The translations under genes were made by a program, and so were the position numbers. Positions 1-10,130 of a stretch of DNA of 64,000 nt are shown here, piece after piece (positions within the stretch are counted from its first letter, which is position 1; each line of letters begins with the position of its first letter). The DNA is taken from positions 620,001-684,000 of the forward strand of contig NZ_ATXF01000005.1 of assembly GCF_000421545.1 (NCBI RefSeq), in the 5' to 3' direction. Under the pieces are notes generated by a model that was not told the origin of the DNA, did no database searches, and saw nothing but the letters and a program-made list of their open reading frames with translations. This DNA comes from Agromyces italicus DSM 16388. GTDB taxonomy: Bacteria; Actinomycetota; Actinomycetes; Actinomycetales; Microbacteriaceae.

Positions 1-172
1 TCCACGTGGCGATCAGCGTAGGACGACCGCCGACCGTCGTCAAGGATTTTCTGTTGTGCGGAATCAGTTTTTCGTTTTCAGGACGTTTGGCGCCCGCATT
101 CGCGCGAGACATCCGGTGCGTCAGTGGATGCCGCCCAGTTCCCTGCTGTGCAAATCCGCCATCTCCTCCACA

Positions 173-709
173 ATGGAACCCATGACGCGAGCGGAACCCG
201 CTGGGGACGCCGCGCAGCCCTTCCGGGTCGCCTTCGTGTGCACCGGCAACATCTGCCGGTCTCCGATGGCCGAGGTGGTGCTGCGCTCCCTCGCCGAACG
301 GGCGGGGCTCGGCGGCGCGCTCGCGATCGAGTCGGCCGCGACCGGCGACTGGCACGTCGGCGAACCCGCCGACCAGCGCACCGTGGAGGCGCTCGCGCGG
401 GCCGGCTACGACGGCACGCATCATCGCGCCCGGCAGTTCGACGCGGGCGACTTCCCCGACTTGGACCTCGTGGTCGCGTTCGACCGCGGTCAGGCACGGA
501 TCCTCCGCAATTGGGCGACCGGCGTGGAGGAGCAGCACAAGGTGCGCCTGCTCCTCGAATTCGAGCCCGAGCTCGCGAGTCTGCAGGACGTGCCCGACCC
601 CTATTACTCCGATGCGGGAATGTTCGATCGAGTCCTTGAGATGATTGAACGGTCGACCCAGGCGCTCTTCCGCCAACTCGCACCCGCTCTCAGACAAGGA
701 ATCCGATGA
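173..709 (+). CDS. Low-molecular-weight protein tyrosine phosphatase
   Basis: This is a 178-residue LMW-PTP, a cytoplasmic cysteine phosphatase that removes phosphate from tyrosine (or low-molecular-weight) substrates. The P-loop VCTGNICRS puts the nucleophile at Cys23 and the phosphate-binding Arg at Arg29. The general-acid aspartate lies in DPYY at about residues 142-145, as in the family. The frame is open back to GTG 56, but the first 39 codons do not look like family sequence. I chose ATG 173; ATG 182 is equally possible. The stop overlaps the purB start in an ATGA junction, so the two are probably translationally coupled. The physiological substrate is unknown. Confidence 0.88.
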   Translation: MEPMTRAEPAGDAAQPFRVAFVCTGNICRSPMAEVVLRSLAERAGLGGALAIESAATGDWHVGEPADQRTVEALARAGYDGTHHRARQFDAGDFPDLDLVVAFDRGQARILRNWATGVEEQHKVRLLLEFEPELASLQDVPDPYYSDAGMFDRVLEMIERSTQALFRQLAPALRQGIR

Positions 710-2085
710 CTTCGCTGCCTCCCCAGCCGCTCAGCCCCCTCGACGGCCGGTACCGTTCGGCGGTCGGCGAGCTCGGCGAGCACCTCTCAGAGGCGGGCCT
801 GAATCGGGCGCGCGTGCACGTCGAGGTCGAGTGGCTCATCGCCCAGACCGACCGCGGCTTCTTCGGCTCGTCGCCGCTGACCGAGCAGCAGCAGCTGCGC
901 CTGCGTTCGGTCGTCACCGACTTCGGCCAGGCCGACATCGACGAGCTCGCGGCCCTCGAGGCGACGACCCGGCACGACGTCAAGGCCGTCGAGTACTACG
1001 TGCGCCGCCGCCTCACCGACCTCGGACTCGACGCGATCTCAGAGCTGACGCACTTCGCCTGCACGAGTGAAGACATCAACAACCTCTCGTACGCCATCAC
1101 CGTGCGCGACGCCGTGCAGCAGGTCTGGCTTCCGAAGTACCGCGCGGTGATCGACACGCTTCGGGCGCTGGCGATCGAGCACCGGGATGCCTCGATGCTC
1201 AGCCGCACGCACGGCCAGCCCGCGACGCCGTCGACCATGGGCAAGGAGCTCGCGGTCTTCGTCTACCGCCTCTCGCGCATCGCTTCGCAGATCGAGGCCA
1301 CCGAGTACCTCGGCAAGTTCTCGGGTGCGACCGGCACCTTCTCGGCGCACGTCGTCGCCGCCCCGGATGTCACGTGGCCGGAGGTTTCTCAGGAGTTCGT
1401 CGAGTCGCTCGGTCTCACCTGGAACCCGCTCACCACCCAGATCGAGTCGCACGACTGGCAGGCCGAGCTCTACGGCAAGATCTCGCACGCGAACCGGGTG
1501 CTGCACAACCTCGCGACCGACATCTGGACCTACATCTCGCTCGGCTACTTCCGGCAGATCCCCGCCGCCGGCGCGACCGGCTCGTCGACGATGCCGCACA
1601 AGGTCAACCCGATCCGCTTCGAGAACGCCGAGGCGAACCTCGAGCTCTCGAGCGCACTGCTCGACTCGCTCTCCGCGACGCTGGTGACCAGCCGCCTCCA
1701 GCGCGACCTCACCGACTCGTCGGCGCAGCGCAACATCGGCGTCGGCTTCGGTCACTCGATGCTCGCGCTCGACAACATCCAGCGCGGGCTCGGCGAGATC
1801 GACCTCGACCGGGCGCTGCTGCTCAGCGACCTCGACCACAACTGGGAGGTGCTCGGCGAGGCGATCCAAACGGTGATCCGGGCCGAGGTCGTCGCGGGCC
1901 GCTCGACGATCAGCGACCCGTACGCGCTGCTCAAGGAGTTGACGCGCGGCAAGCGCGTCGGCGCCGCCGACCTCGCCGCATTCGTCGAGGGGCTCGAGAT
2001 CGGCGACGAGGCGAAGGCCCGCCTCCTCGCCCTCACCCCGGCCTCGTACGTCGGCATCGCCGACGAGCTCGTCGACCGGCTGTAG
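706..2085 (+). CDS. purB: Adenylosuccinate lyase
   Basis: The enzyme splits adenylosuccinate to AMP and SAICAR to AICAR, both releasing fumarate (purine synthesis). At 459 residues it matches the E. coli-type PurB length and begins with the typical LSPLDGRY motif. The fumarase/aspartase signature SSTMPHKVNP lies at about residues 293-302, and the SRTHGQPATPS segment carrying a catalytic His is near residue 165. The ATG overlaps the phosphatase stop by 4 bases. It is followed by a convergent gene with a hairpin-rich gap between them. Confidence 0.97.
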   Translation: MTSLPPQPLSPLDGRYRSAVGELGEHLSEAGLNRARVHVEVEWLIAQTDRGFFGSSPLTEQQQLRLRSVVTDFGQADIDELAALEATTRHDVKAVEYYVRRRLTDLGLDAISELTHFACTSEDINNLSYAITVRDAVQQVWLPKYRAVIDTLRALAIEHRDASMLSRTHGQPATPSTMGKELAVFVYRLSRIASQIEATEYLGKFSGATGTFSAHVVAAPDVTWPEVSQEFVESLGLTWNPLTTQIESHDWQAELYGKISHANRVLHNLATDIWTYISLGYFRQIPAAGATGSSTMPHKVNPIRFENAEANLELSSALLDSLSATLVTSRLQRDLTDSSAQRNIGVGFGHSMLALDNIQRGLGEIDLDRALLLSDLDHNWEVLGEAIQTVIRAEVVAGRSTISDPYALLKELTRGKRVGAADLAAFVEGLEIGDEAKARLLALTPASYVGIADELVDRL

Positions 2086-2174
2086 GTCAGCGGGTCGACC
2101 CAGCTCGTGCCGAGTCGCAGTGCCATCGGCACGACACGCCGTCGGCCGTCCGCGTGTCACGAGAATCGTCGTGC

Positions 2175-2204
2175 GACTCGCGCGGGTCGCGCGGGTCGCG
2201 AGTC
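2175..2204. terminator. Inverted repeat between convergent genes
   Basis: GACTCGCG (2175-2182) and CGCGAGTC (2197-2204) form an 8-bp stem around a GC-rich loop with repeated GCGGGTC. It lies between purB and the convergent small membrane-protein gene, so it may end transcription from either side. No U-tract is visible. Confidence 0.4.
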
Positions 2205-2233
2205 ACCCCGGCCGCGAGTCGGTGAGGCGGGGC

Positions 2234-2527
2234 TCAGTGCCGGGTCGGGCCCTGCGGTGCGGCCGGCTCGTCGGGCCCTGCCTCGCCCTCGCCGAGTTCG
2301 GCCCGCTCGTCGGCGTTCGGCTTGATCGCCATCTGCAGCAGCGCGAGCACGACGAGCACGACGATGAAGACGCCACCGGTGCCGATGAGGGTGATCGTCC
2401 AGTCGCGGGTGGCGACGAGGCAGATCACGCCGACGAAGATCGCGGCGATCGCGGCGCCGCCGAGGTACTCGGCCGGGCGGAGCCTGTCTTGCCGGCTCGG
2501 CCGGTACTCACCGGGGGACTGGGTCAC
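2234..2527 (-). CDS. Small two-TM membrane protein of unknown function
   Basis: This 97-residue protein starts at GTG 2527, overlapping the TGA of the upstream membrane-protein gene (GTGA), which indicates coupling. It has a polar N-terminus, two hydrophobic helices (about residues 24-42 and 49-71) separated by a short TRDW turn, and an acidic, Pro/Ala-rich C-terminal tail. A longer open frame extends upstream, but its Arg-rich translation is an antisense-type artefact. I do not recognise a family; it probably works with the HdeD-like neighbour in the membrane. Confidence 0.7.
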   Translation of the reverse strand: MTQSPGEYRPSRQDRLRPAEYLGGAAIAAIFVGVICLVATRDWTITLIGTGGVFIVVLVVLALLQMAIKPNADERAELGEGEAGPDEPAAPQGPTRH

Positions 2528-3132
2528 GACTGCTGCTCCGCTCCTGCCGCGGCGGGGCCGTCGGCGGTCTGGTTCGCGGCCCACTTCAGCGAGAGGCCGC
2601 CGATCACGAGGAACACCCCGAGGATCACGAGATAGCCGCCGAGCAGGCCGACCGCGGTGACGGCGTCGGGCGGGAGGAGGAGGAACACGATCGCGAGAAT
2701 CGCGGTGAAGGCGCCGACGGCGGTCCAATCGCGGGCCGCGGCGGTGCGGCCGCGCGAGCGAAGGCCCGCGTAGAGCTCGACGAAGCCCGTGACGGCCGCC
2801 CAGACGCTCACGAGGTAGAGCATGAACGGCAGCCCGCCCGGCACGGAGAGGGCGAGCAGACCGGCGACGACGGTGACGACCGCATTGATCGCGACGAGCG
2901 AGCGGATGCCCCGGCCGACCAGCAACCGCAACGACAGCGCCCCGACGACGAGGCCCGAGACGACCGCCCAGATGCCGAACACGAGCAGCCCGAGCTCGGG
3001 CGCGTGGTTCGGCGAGAAGGTGATGACCACGGCGGGGACGACCGCGAGGAGTCCGCGGACGACCGGGACGACCCAGTACTGCGGGCGCTCCGGGGATGCA
3101 TCGCGGGCGGTGGCCACGGCGACCTCTTTCAC
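2524..3132 (-). CDS. HdeD/DUF308-like integral membrane protein
   Basis: This 202-residue protein has about six hydrophobic helices arranged as paired short hairpins (VVRGLLAVVPAVVI, ELGLLVFGIWAVV, NAVVTVVAGLLAL, LYLVSVWAAV, FTAILAIVFLLL, GLLGGYLVILGVFLVI). This resembles the DUF308/HdeD family. Some HdeD proteins are linked to acid stress, but the role here is unknown. It is the first gene of a two-gene unit with the downstream small membrane protein. A long palindromic repeat separates it from pntB. Confidence 0.65.
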   Translation of the reverse strand: MKEVAVATARDASPERPQYWVVPVVRGLLAVVPAVVITFSPNHAPELGLLVFGIWAVVSGLVVGALSLRLLVGRGIRSLVAINAVVTVVAGLLALSVPGGLPFMLYLVSVWAAVTGFVELYAGLRSRGRTAAARDWTAVGAFTAILAIVFLLLPPDAVTAVGLLGGYLVILGVFLVIGGLSLKWAANQTADGPAAAGAEQQS

Positions 3133-3179
3133 ATCGGAGGGGGTTACCGATCCATCCTACGTTCCCGCGCCGAACCTGG

Positions 3180-3264
3180 TGGTCGAGTAGCGGCGAAGGA
3201 GCGTATCGAGACCGGTTGCGAGGGTCTCGATACTCGTGCTCCTTCTTCGCTCGCTACTCGACCA
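3180..3264. repeat. Long imperfect palindrome, REP-like family A, copy 1
   Basis: The outer arms TGGTCGAGTAGCG (3180-3192) and CGCTACTCGACCA (3252-3264) are exact reverse complements. Inner arms around 3195-3213 and 3224-3245 share GGAGC and TCGAGACC blocks. The inner core matches the repeats at 45096-45187 and 60293-60333, so this is a dispersed intergenic family. It sits between pntB and the HdeD-like gene. Confidence 0.85.
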
Positions 3265-3271
3265 GCGGGGG

Positions 3272-4693
3272 CTACAGCACCCGGAGCAGGTCCTCCACGC
3301 GCTGCTTCGCGTCGCCGAAGAGCATCTGCGCGTTGTCGCGGGTGAACAGCGGGTTCGCGACGCCGGCGTACCCCGAGGCCATCGAGCGCTTGAAGACGAC
3401 GACGTTCTTCGCCTCCCACACCTTCAGCACCGGCATGCCGGCGATGGGGCTGCCCGGGTCTTCGGCTGCGGCCGGGTTCACGGTGTCGTTCGCGCCGATC
3501 ACGAGCACGACCGTCGTCTCGGGGAAGTCGTCGTTGATCTCGTCCATCTCCTCGACGATGTCGTACGGCACCTTCGCCTCGGCGAGCAGCACGTTCATGT
3601 GCCCAGGCAGGCGCCCGGCGACGGGGTGGATGCCGAATCGCACCCGCACCCCTCGCTCGCGCAGCCGGCTCGTGAGCTCGGCGACCGGATACTGCGCCTG
3701 CGCCACCGCCATGCCGTAGCCGGGGGTGATGATCACCGACGAGGCGTCGCGCAGCAGCTCCGCGGCATCCTCGATGTTGATCTCTCGGGCTTCGCCCTCG
3801 GCCTCGCCCGACGAGGTCGGCGCGGCGATGCCGAAGCCGCCCGCGATCACCGAGATGAACGAGCGGTTCATCGCCTTGCACATGATGTACGAGAGGTACG
3901 CACCCGACGAGCCGACGAGCGCACCGGTGACAATGAGCAGGTCGTTGTTCAGCAGGAAGCCGGCCGCGGCCGCCGCCCAGCCCGAGTAGCTGTTCAGCAT
4001 CGAGATGACGACCGGCATGTCGCCGCCGCCGATGGATGCCACGAGGTGCCAGCCGAGCGCGAGGGCGAGCGCCGTCACGACGACGAGGAGCCACAGTTCG
4101 GGCGTGATCACGTACCAGACCGTGAGCACGACGAAGGCGATGAGCGCGCCGAGGTTGAGCACGTTCTTTCCCGGCAGCATCAGCGGTGCCGACTTCATGC
4201 GCGCCGAGAGCTTGAGGAACGCGACGATCGAGCCGGTGAACGTGACCGCGCCGATGAAGACGCCGATGAAGACCTCGGCGTGGTGGATGTCGAGGAGGGC
4301 ACCGCTCATGCCGGTCTCCTCGAGGGCGCCGTTCCAGCCGACGAGCACCGCGGCGAGGCCGACGAAGCTGTGCAGCAGGGCGATCAGCTCGGGCATGCCG
4401 GTCATGGCGACGACGCGCGCCCGCCAGAGACCGATCGCTGCGCCGACGATGACGGCGATGACCAGCAGGGTGAGCCCGGTCGTCACGGTCGGTGTTCCCC
4501 AGGCGTCCGCGAAGGTCGCGTACACGGTGGCGACGAGGGCGATCGTCATGCCGGCGATGCCGTAGCTGACACCCGCCTTGGCGGTTTCGTGCTTGCTGAG
4601 CCCCGCGAGGCTCATGATGAACAGCAGTGCCGCGACGATGTACGCGGCTCCGGCGACCGAGGCCGGGGTCAGCAGGGAGGTCGTCTCAGCCAC
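3272..4693 (-). CDS. pntB: NAD(P) transhydrogenase subunit beta
   Basis: This subunit carries the NADP(H)-binding domain and most membrane helices of the proton-translocating transhydrogenase, which makes NADPH from NADH using the proton gradient. The 473-residue protein has about nine N-terminal hydrophobic helices. The C-terminal Rossmann-like dIII domain has [38 protein letters not shown] (about residue 400) and [11 protein letters not shown]. The start lies inside the 3' end of pntA (8-base overlap), so pntA-pntB is one operon. Confidence 0.96.
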   Translation of the reverse strand: MAETTSLLTPASVAGAAYIVAALLFIMSLAGLSKHETAKAGVSYGIAGMTIALVATVYATFADAWGTPTVTTGLTLLVIAVIVGAAIGLWRARVVAMTGMPELIALLHSFVGLAAVLVGWNGALEETGMSGALLDIHHAEVFIGVFIGAVTFTGSIVAFLKLSARMKSAPLMLPGKNVLNLGALIAFVVLTVWYVITPELWLLVVVTALALALGWHLVASIGGGDMPVVISMLNSYSGWAAAAAGFLLNNDLLIVTGALVGSSGAYLSYIMCKAMNRSFISVIAGGFGIAAPTSSGEAEGEAREINIEDAAELLRDASSVIITPGYGMAVAQAQYPVAELTSRLRERGVRVRFGIHPVAGRLPGHMNVLLAEAKVPYDIVEEMDEINDDFPETTVVLVIGANDTVNPAAAEDPGSPIAGMPVLKVWEAKNVVVFKRSMASGYAGVANPLFTRDNAQMLFGDAKQRVEDLLRVL

Positions 4694-6257
4694 GGTCGGC
4701 TCCAGTCCTGCCCGCGGCGAACATCGCGAGCATGCGTCGGGTCACGGCGAAGCCGCCGAAGATGTTGATGCTGGCGAGCAGCACGGCGATGCCGGCGAGG
4801 ATCTGCACGACGAGCACGTCGCTCGTGATCTGCACCATCGCGCCGACCACGATGATGCCCGAGATCGCGTTGGTCACACTCATGAGCGGCGTGTGCAGCG
4901 CGTGCGCCACCTTGCCGATGACGTAGAAGCCGACGACCACCGAGAGCACGAGCACCGTGAAGTGCTGCGGCAGGGGTGGTGGCGCGATCGCATTGACGGC
5001 GAAGAGCGCGGCGATTCCGACGGCGACGAGCACCACCTTCTTCACGGGCGACATCGGCTTCTTCGGTTCAGGTGCGGTCGCAGCATCCGTCGCGCTCGAT
5101 CGGCCGGATGCCGCGGCGGCGGGCGCGGCGGAGACCTGGACCGGCGGCGGCGGCCAGGTGACCGCGCCGTCGCGAGCGACGGTGACCGAGCGCTGCACGA
5201 TGTCGTCGAAGTCGAGCTCGAGCTCGCCGTCCTTGCCGGGCGTGAGCAGCTTGACGAGGTTGACGACGTTCGTGCCGTAGAGCTGCGAGGCCTGGGTGGG
5301 CAGGCGCGATGCGAGGTCGGTGTAGCCGAGGATGGTCACGCCGTTCGGGGTGACGATCTTCTCGCCCGCGACCGAGCCGTCGACGTTGCCGCCCATGCCG
5401 GCGGCCATGTCGACGATGACGCTGCCCGACTTCATGCTCGCGACGTCGGCCGCGGTGATGAGCTTCGGCGCCGGGCGCCCCGGGATGAGCGCGGTCGTGA
5501 TGATCAGGTCGACGTCGGCCGCCTGCTCCGAGTAGATCTCGGCCGCGCGACGGTCGTACGCCTCGCTCGTGGCCTTCGCGTAGCCGTCGGTCGACTGCTC
5601 GACCTCGACCTCGACCTTCAGGTACTCGCCGCCGATCGAGCGCACCTGGTCGGCGACCTCGGGCCGGGGGTCGGTCGCCCGCACGATCGCGCCGAGGCTC
5701 GAGGCCGCGCCGATCGCGGCGAGCCCGGCGACGCCGGCGCCCGCGACGAGCACCTTCGCGGGCGGCACCTTGCCGGCCGCGGTCACCTGGCCCGTGAAGA
5801 AGCGGCCGAACTCGTGCGCGGCCTCGACCACGGCGCGGTAGCCCGCGATGTTCGCCATCGAGCTCAGCACGTCCATCGACTGCGCGCGCGAGATGCGCGG
5901 CACGGCGTCCATGGCGAGCGCCGTGACGCCGCGCTCGGCGAGCCGCTCGAGCAGTTCGGGGTTGAAGGCGGGGGCGAGCAGGCCCACGATCGTCGTGCCC
6001 GGGGCGAGCTCCGCGATCTCGGCGTCGGTCGGGGCGTTGACCTTCAGCACGAGGTTCGAGGCGAGCGCCTCGGCGGCCGTGCCGACGATCGCCGCGCCCG
6101 CATCGCGGTACGCCTCGTCGGGGAACGCGGAGGCGGCACCGGCCCCCGCCTCGACGGCGACCTCGTAGCCGAGGGAGATCAGCTGCTTCACGGTCGCCGG
6201 CGTTGCGGCGACCCTGGTCTCGGGCGGTTGCTCGGTGACGACCCCGATGCGCGTCAT
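4686..6257 (-). CDS. pntA: NAD(P) transhydrogenase subunit alpha, single-chain form
   Basis: The NAD(H)-binding subunit of the membrane transhydrogenase. The 523 residues are dI (residues 1 to about 385) followed by the alpha-type membrane segment with about four helices at the C-terminus. This is the fused arrangement, not split PntAA/PntAB. dI shows [13 protein letters not shown] at the N-terminus, the dinucleotide fold [14 protein letters not shown] near residue 168 and the [10 protein letters not shown] loop. A Pro/Ala-rich linker joins the parts. The start is preceded by GAGGAG. It forms an operon with pntB. Confidence 0.95.
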   Translation of the reverse strand: MTRIGVVTEQPPETRVAATPATVKQLISLGYEVAVEAGAGAASAFPDEAYRDAGAAIVGTAAEALASNLVLKVNAPTDAEIAELAPGTTIVGLLAPAFNPELLERLAERGVTALAMDAVPRISRAQSMDVLSSMANIAGYRAVVEAAHEFGRFFTGQVTAAGKVPPAKVLVAGAGVAGLAAIGAASSLGAIVRATDPRPEVADQVRSIGGEYLKVEVEVEQSTDGYAKATSEAYDRRAAEIYSEQAADVDLIITTALIPGRPAPKLITAADVASMKSGSVIVDMAAGMGGNVDGSVAGEKIVTPNGVTILGYTDLASRLPTQASQLYGTNVVNLVKLLTPGKDGELELDFDDIVQRSVTVARDGAVTWPPPPVQVSAAPAAAASGRSSATDAATAPEPKKPMSPVKKVVLVAVGIAALFAVNAIAPPPLPQHFTVLVLSVVVGFYVIGKVAHALHTPLMSVTNAISGIIVVGAMVQITSDVLVVQILAGIAVLLASINIFGGFAVTRRMLAMFAAGRTGADRG

Positions 6258-6689
6258 GCGGTGCTCCTCTGCGTGTGCGTTCGTGGAGGCGACCGCGCGG
6301 TCGCGGCGGCCTCGACGCAGCGACCCTCGTCGCGTTTGGGGGAGTCCGGGTTTGCGGCGACGGTGCTGCGTGTCGACACCACTGTAGGGCCGCCCGAGCT
6401 ATTTCCTCAATGTGAAAGTTACATTTCGTTATGCGGAAGAGTCGGGCTGGGTACCGGGTGGTGCTGGCCTCAGCGTAGATCGCTCCGAGCCGAATCGAGC
6501 CGTCTTTCCGACCTGAAAGGCGTGAAGAATCCGTAATTCTTTCATGCGGCGGAATTCCGCGGCCCGGCGGAGCCTCGCCGAATGAGCCTCGCCGAAGGAG
6601 CCTCGCCGACAGAGCCCGAAGCGGCCTGAACCGGGCGGAGTTCGTGACGGGGCATCCGATCGCCTGCTGACGACCGGATGCCCCCTGGC
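6258..6689. other. 432-base intergenic region with a short tandem repeat
   Basis: The left part is the pntA upstream region and includes an AT-richer stretch near 6400-6435 that could hold its promoter. At 6570-6612 there are three near-copies of GAGCCTCGCCGA at 14-base spacing. The right end holds the oleate-hydratase terminator. I see no convincing gene here. Confidence 0.5.
6649..6684 (-). terminator. Hairpin downstream of the oleate hydratase gene
   Basis: GGGGCATCCG (6649-6658) pairs perfectly with CGGATGCCCC (6675-6684) across a 16-base loop, just 3' of the minus-strand oleate hydratase stop. It is a plausible intrinsic terminator of the GC-rich type without a strong U-tract. Confidence 0.6.
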
Positions 6690-8522
6690 TCACTCGACCG
6701 CGTCGTCGGCCCGCTCGCGCACCACCGTGCCGCCATGCTCGGGAATGAGCCTGAAGTCGGTCAGCAGCTCGCCCACCTGCGTGCCGTCGAGCCGCGCGAA
6801 CAGCCGCTCGCGCAGGAACGCCGGACCGGGAAGCGCGACCTCCTCGCCGTCGCGAAGTCGGCTCGTCGCCTTCAGCAGGTGCCGCACGTCGTACGTCGAC
6901 CCGAACACCTCGGGCACGCCGCGGTCGATGCCGAGGAGCCGGTACGCCGCCTCCATGCCCGTGCGCACCGAGTACTCGGTCGTGAAGATGCAGTCGCGGG
7001 TCGTCTCGGCGAACTGCCCGATGAACGCGAAGTTCTGCGCACCGGCGGGCACCACGTCGGGACGGTCGCCGGCCTTGCGCGGCATGAAGAAGCTCGTGAC
7101 GTACGGCATCATGACCGGCACCGCCGTCGCGGCGTTCGCCGCCAGCTCGTCGATCTCGTCGACCGGCACGCCGAGGTGGTAGAGCCACTCGCGGGTGATC
7201 TCCTCGCCCGTCGACTCCTGCAGGGTCTTGCCCGTGTAGTCGCCCGGCACGTCGACGAAGAGTCCGTAGACCCACACCACGATCTGGTCGGCGGGTTGCA
7301 TCTTGAAGTGCGGCTGGCGGTTGACCGTCCAGCTCATGAGCCACGACGAGTCGCGCGCGGTGACGATGCCGCCCGTGACGACCTTGCCGCTGAACGGGTC
7401 GCGCTGCGCGATCTTCTCGATGTAGGCGGGAATGCGGGCGTCGAGCGTCGTGACCGTGGCCGACTCCCATTTGGTCTTCTGGATGTCGCCGCAGAAGACC
7501 TCGGGCCGGCCGAACGAGGGATGCTTCGCCGCGATGTTCTGCCAGAGCGCCCACCCCGCGGCGGGCGACTCGTCGAGCTTCGCCGGGGTGTGCTGGTCGC
7601 CCTCGTCGGAATTCTCGGTGAGGCCGCCGATGGTCGCGAGCACGAGGTCGTCGGGCCCGAGATCGACGCCGCCGCGGACCCCGTCCTGCACCCAGTGGAT
7701 GCGCGTGGCCCGCTTCGAGACATCCGCGCCCTGACCGTCGCCGTCGCCGTCGAACGCGAAGTCGATGTCGGTGACCTGCGTGTCGAAGTGGAAGGTCACG
7801 CCCTGGTCGAGCAGCCACCGGTACAACGGAAGCACGAGCGACTCGTACTGGTTGTACTTCGTGAACTTGAGCGCCGACAGGTCGGGCAGGCCCCCGATGT
7901 GGTGCACGAAGCGGTGGATGTAGAGCTTCATCTCGAGCGCCGAGTGCCACTCCTCGAAGGCGAACATCGTGCGCCAGTAGAGCCAGAAGTTGCTGCCCAG
8001 GAAGTCCTTCGAGAACACCTCGTCGATGCGCTTGTCCTCCATCTCCTCGCGCGTCGCGAGGAACACCCGCACGATGTCCTTCTGCGCGGCGTCGTCGAGG
8101 CCGAAGAGATTGTTCGTGTGCGCGTCCTGCCCCTGGGCTTCGGTCACGCGGCAGAGCGAGAAGTTCGGGTCGTCCTTGTTGAGCCAGTAGAACTCGTCGA
8201 GCACGCTCGCGCCCTCGATCTCGAGCGAGGGCACGGTGCGGAAGGCGTCCCACAGGCACTCCATGTGGTCCTCCATCTCGCGGCCGCCGCGGATGACGAA
8301 GCCCTTCTCGGGGCGCTTGATGCCGTCGAGGGCACCGCCCGGCAGCGGCAACCGCTCGACGATCGAGATGCGGTCGCCCGGCAACTGCCCGTCGCGGATC
8401 ATGAAGAGCGCGGACGACATCGACGCGAGCCCCGCGCCGACGAACCACGCCGACTTGCCGTCGACCCCCTCCGGCTTGCGCGGACGCGCGAACGCCTCGT
8501 AGTTGCCGGTGCTGTAGTACAT
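6690..8522 (-). CDS. ohyA: Oleate hydratase
   Basis: This FAD-dependent enzyme adds water to the cis-9 double bond of unsaturated fatty acids (oleate to 10-hydroxystearate), often seen as detoxification of host or environmental fatty acids. The 610-residue length fits the family. The N-terminal FAD fold shows VGAGLASMSSAL near residue 24, and RGGREMEDHMECLWD is the conserved active-site segment. The central and C-terminal parts (YNQYESLVLPLYRWL, QFAETTRDCIFTTEYSVRTG) are typical. I chose ATG 8522 for its GAAGGGGGAAGC ribosome site; the frame is open 35 codons further up. It appears monocistronic. Confidence 0.93.
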   Translation of the reverse strand: MYYSTGNYEAFARPRKPEGVDGKSAWFVGAGLASMSSALFMIRDGQLPGDRISIVERLPLPGGALDGIKRPEKGFVIRGGREMEDHMECLWDAFRTVPSLEIEGASVLDEFYWLNKDDPNFSLCRVTEAQGQDAHTNNLFGLDDAAQKDIVRVFLATREEMEDKRIDEVFSKDFLGSNFWLYWRTMFAFEEWHSALEMKLYIHRFVHHIGGLPDLSALKFTKYNQYESLVLPLYRWLLDQGVTFHFDTQVTDIDFAFDGDGDGQGADVSKRATRIHWVQDGVRGGVDLGPDDLVLATIGGLTENSDEGDQHTPAKLDESPAAGWALWQNIAAKHPSFGRPEVFCGDIQKTKWESATVTTLDARIPAYIEKIAQRDPFSGKVVTGGIVTARDSSWLMSWTVNRQPHFKMQPADQIVVWVYGLFVDVPGDYTGKTLQESTGEEITREWLYHLGVPVDEIDELAANAATAVPVMMPYVTSFFMPRKAGDRPDVVPAGAQNFAFIGQFAETTRDCIFTTEYSVRTGMEAAYRLLGIDRGVPEVFGSTYDVRHLLKATSRLRDGEEVALPGPAFLRERLFARLDGTQVGELLTDFRLIPEHGGTVVRERADDAVE

Positions 8523-8670
8523 GCTTCCCCCTTCGTCGCGCTGCGACGATGCGCAGCGCACCACTCTCGATGGTACCGGCGGATGCCTCGCCGTGCACCC
8601 GCACGGATGTGCAGATGCGGGGAGCATCGCCCGAACGGAGGGACTCCTCCGAGGCTCCGAGCGCCCGGCG

Positions 8671-9219
8671 TCACCGCTCGGCGTCGGACCGGCGACGGCG
8701 CCGCGTCGCGCGACGCGCGGCCATGCGCCCCAGCGAGAGGTCCTCGGCCTTGCGCATCATCTCGGGCTCGAGCTTCACGTAGCCCGCGCTCTGCACGCCG
8801 ATGGCGACGGCGCCGCTCGCGAGGATGACGACGCCGGCGATCCAGCTGATCTGCCAGAACGCCGCCACCGTGCCGACGCAGGCCGCAGCCATCGCGACCC
8901 CCCGGGCGACGCCGACGCTGCGCGCGCGGCTCACCCGGTGCCGATACGCCTCCTGGCTGCCGAGCAGCATGAGCCCCGCGAGCAGCGGGATCGCCACGGC
9001 GAAGCAGATGACGGTCACCAGTCCCAGCACGGGCGGGTCGTCGCCGCCGATGTACGGCTGGATGAGGATCGCACCCAGCCCGATCAGGCCGCCGTAGCTG
9101 AGGGTGTTCTGACGGATCAGTTCATCGGCGAGGCCGGGCTCCTTCATGAGCTCGCGGGTGATCGCCTCGTCGTCGTTCACGCCCTCGCCGTTCTCTGCTG
9201 AGGGCTCGCGCTCGGTCAT
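8671..9219 (-). CDS. Four-helix membrane protein of unknown function
   Basis: This 182-residue protein has an acidic N-terminus, about four hydrophobic helices (starting near residues 42, 68, 108 and 128) and an Arg-rich C-terminal tail that is probably cytoplasmic by the positive-inside rule. No family is recognised. ATG 9219 is preferred to 9255 because the upstream codons look non-coding. It is divergent from the IclR regulator gene, with a 74-base shared promoter gap. Confidence 0.65.
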   Translation of the reverse strand: MTEREPSAENGEGVNDDEAITRELMKEPGLADELIRQNTLSYGGLIGLGAILIQPYIGGDDPPVLGLVTVICFAVAIPLLAGLMLLGSQEAYRHRVSRARSVGVARGVAMAAACVGTVAAFWQISWIAGVVILASGAVAIGVQSAGYVKLEPEMMRKAEDLSLGRMAARRATRRRRRSDAER

Positions 9220-9293
9220 CGCGACAGTCTCGCACCGACGGTGCTGCACCGCCATCGTCCGATGATCGAGCAGGGCGTTCTAGTATCGGACGC

Positions 9294-10004
9294 ATGGCGG
9301 CAGACACGACGGCGCAGGGGGGCTCGCAGACGCTGAGCCGGGGCATCCGCATTCTCGAGATCCTCGCCGACGCCGATCGCGCCCTCTCGATCGACGAGGT
9401 CGCCGCCGAGCTCGGTGTGCACCGCTCGGTCGCGTACCGCCTGCTGCGAACGCTCGAGTATCACGGCCTCGCCTCACGCGACGCCGCCGGTCGCGTCGGG
9501 CTCGGCGCCGGCCTTGCTGCCCTCGCCGCCGGCGTGCAGCGCGACCTGCAGCAGCTCGCGCTGCCCGAGCTCGCCGAGGTGGCCGAAGAACTCGGCATGA
9601 CCTGCCTGCTCGCCGTGCTGCTCGACGGCGACGAGGCCGTCACGCTCGTGAGCGCGTCGCCCCGGCGCACCGCCGCCGTGTCGTACCGGCCCGGGCATCG
9701 GCATCCGATCACCCGCGGGGGGCCGGGCAAGGCCATCCTCATGGGGCTGCCCGAGTCGCGCTGGCCCGGAGACGTGGCCGAGGCGCTGCGCGTCGAGATC
9801 GCCGAGAGCCGGGCGCGCGGGTACACCGTGAGCCACGACGAGGTCGTGCCGTCGCTGCGCTCGGTCGCGGTACCGCTGACGCTGCCCGGTCAGCCGCCGG
9901 CCGCGATCGCGGTGATCCACGTGTCGTTCCCGCGGCCCGAGGCCGAGCTCGCCGAGCGCCTGCTCGTTGCGACGACGAACCTGCGCCGGGCGTCGGGCGC
10001 CTGA
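9294..10004 (+). CDS. IclR-family transcriptional regulator
   Basis: A 236-residue regulator with an N-terminal winged helix-turn-helix (about residues 14-75, with LSIDEVAAELGVHRS and YRLLRTLEYHG) and a C-terminal IclR effector domain (YRPGHRHPITRGGPGKAIL, RARGYTVSHDE, VAVPL). IclR proteins commonly control aromatic catabolism. The convergent neighbour is an aromatic-ring monooxygenase whose promoter region carries repeats that could be its operator. The link is inferred from position. Confidence 0.9.
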   Translation: MAADTTAQGGSQTLSRGIRILEILADADRALSIDEVAAELGVHRSVAYRLLRTLEYHGLASRDAAGRVGLGAGLAALAAGVQRDLQQLALPELAEVAEELGMTCLLAVLLDGDEAVTLVSASPRRTAAVSYRPGHRHPITRGGPGKAILMGLPESRWPGDVAEALRVEIAESRARGYTVSHDEVVPSLRSVAVPLTLPGQPPAAIAVIHVSFPRPEAELAERLLVATTNLRRASGA

Positions 10005-10130
10005 CCCGCGTACCGGCGCCGCCCGCCCGCAATGCTCACGCCTGAGTCGGCTTCAGCGCCTCGAGGACGGTTCGATCTGCCCTCCCGGCACCGAAGTCAC
10101 CTCAGGCCGGCAGGATGCCGCGGGAGGAGG

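Noticed and set aside
2524-3132. Two-component toxin/holin idea for the paired small membrane proteins
   Set aside because: Six helices and DUF308-like layout fit an HdeD-type protein; nothing phage-like around.
4578-6536. 652-codon plus-strand frame over pntA
   Set aside because: Antisense shadow, no domain, no ribosome site.
5068-8604. 1178-codon minus-strand open frame
   Set aside because: Arg/Gly-rich shadow crossing pntA, an intergenic gap and the oleate hydratase gene in another frame; high GC keeps it open.
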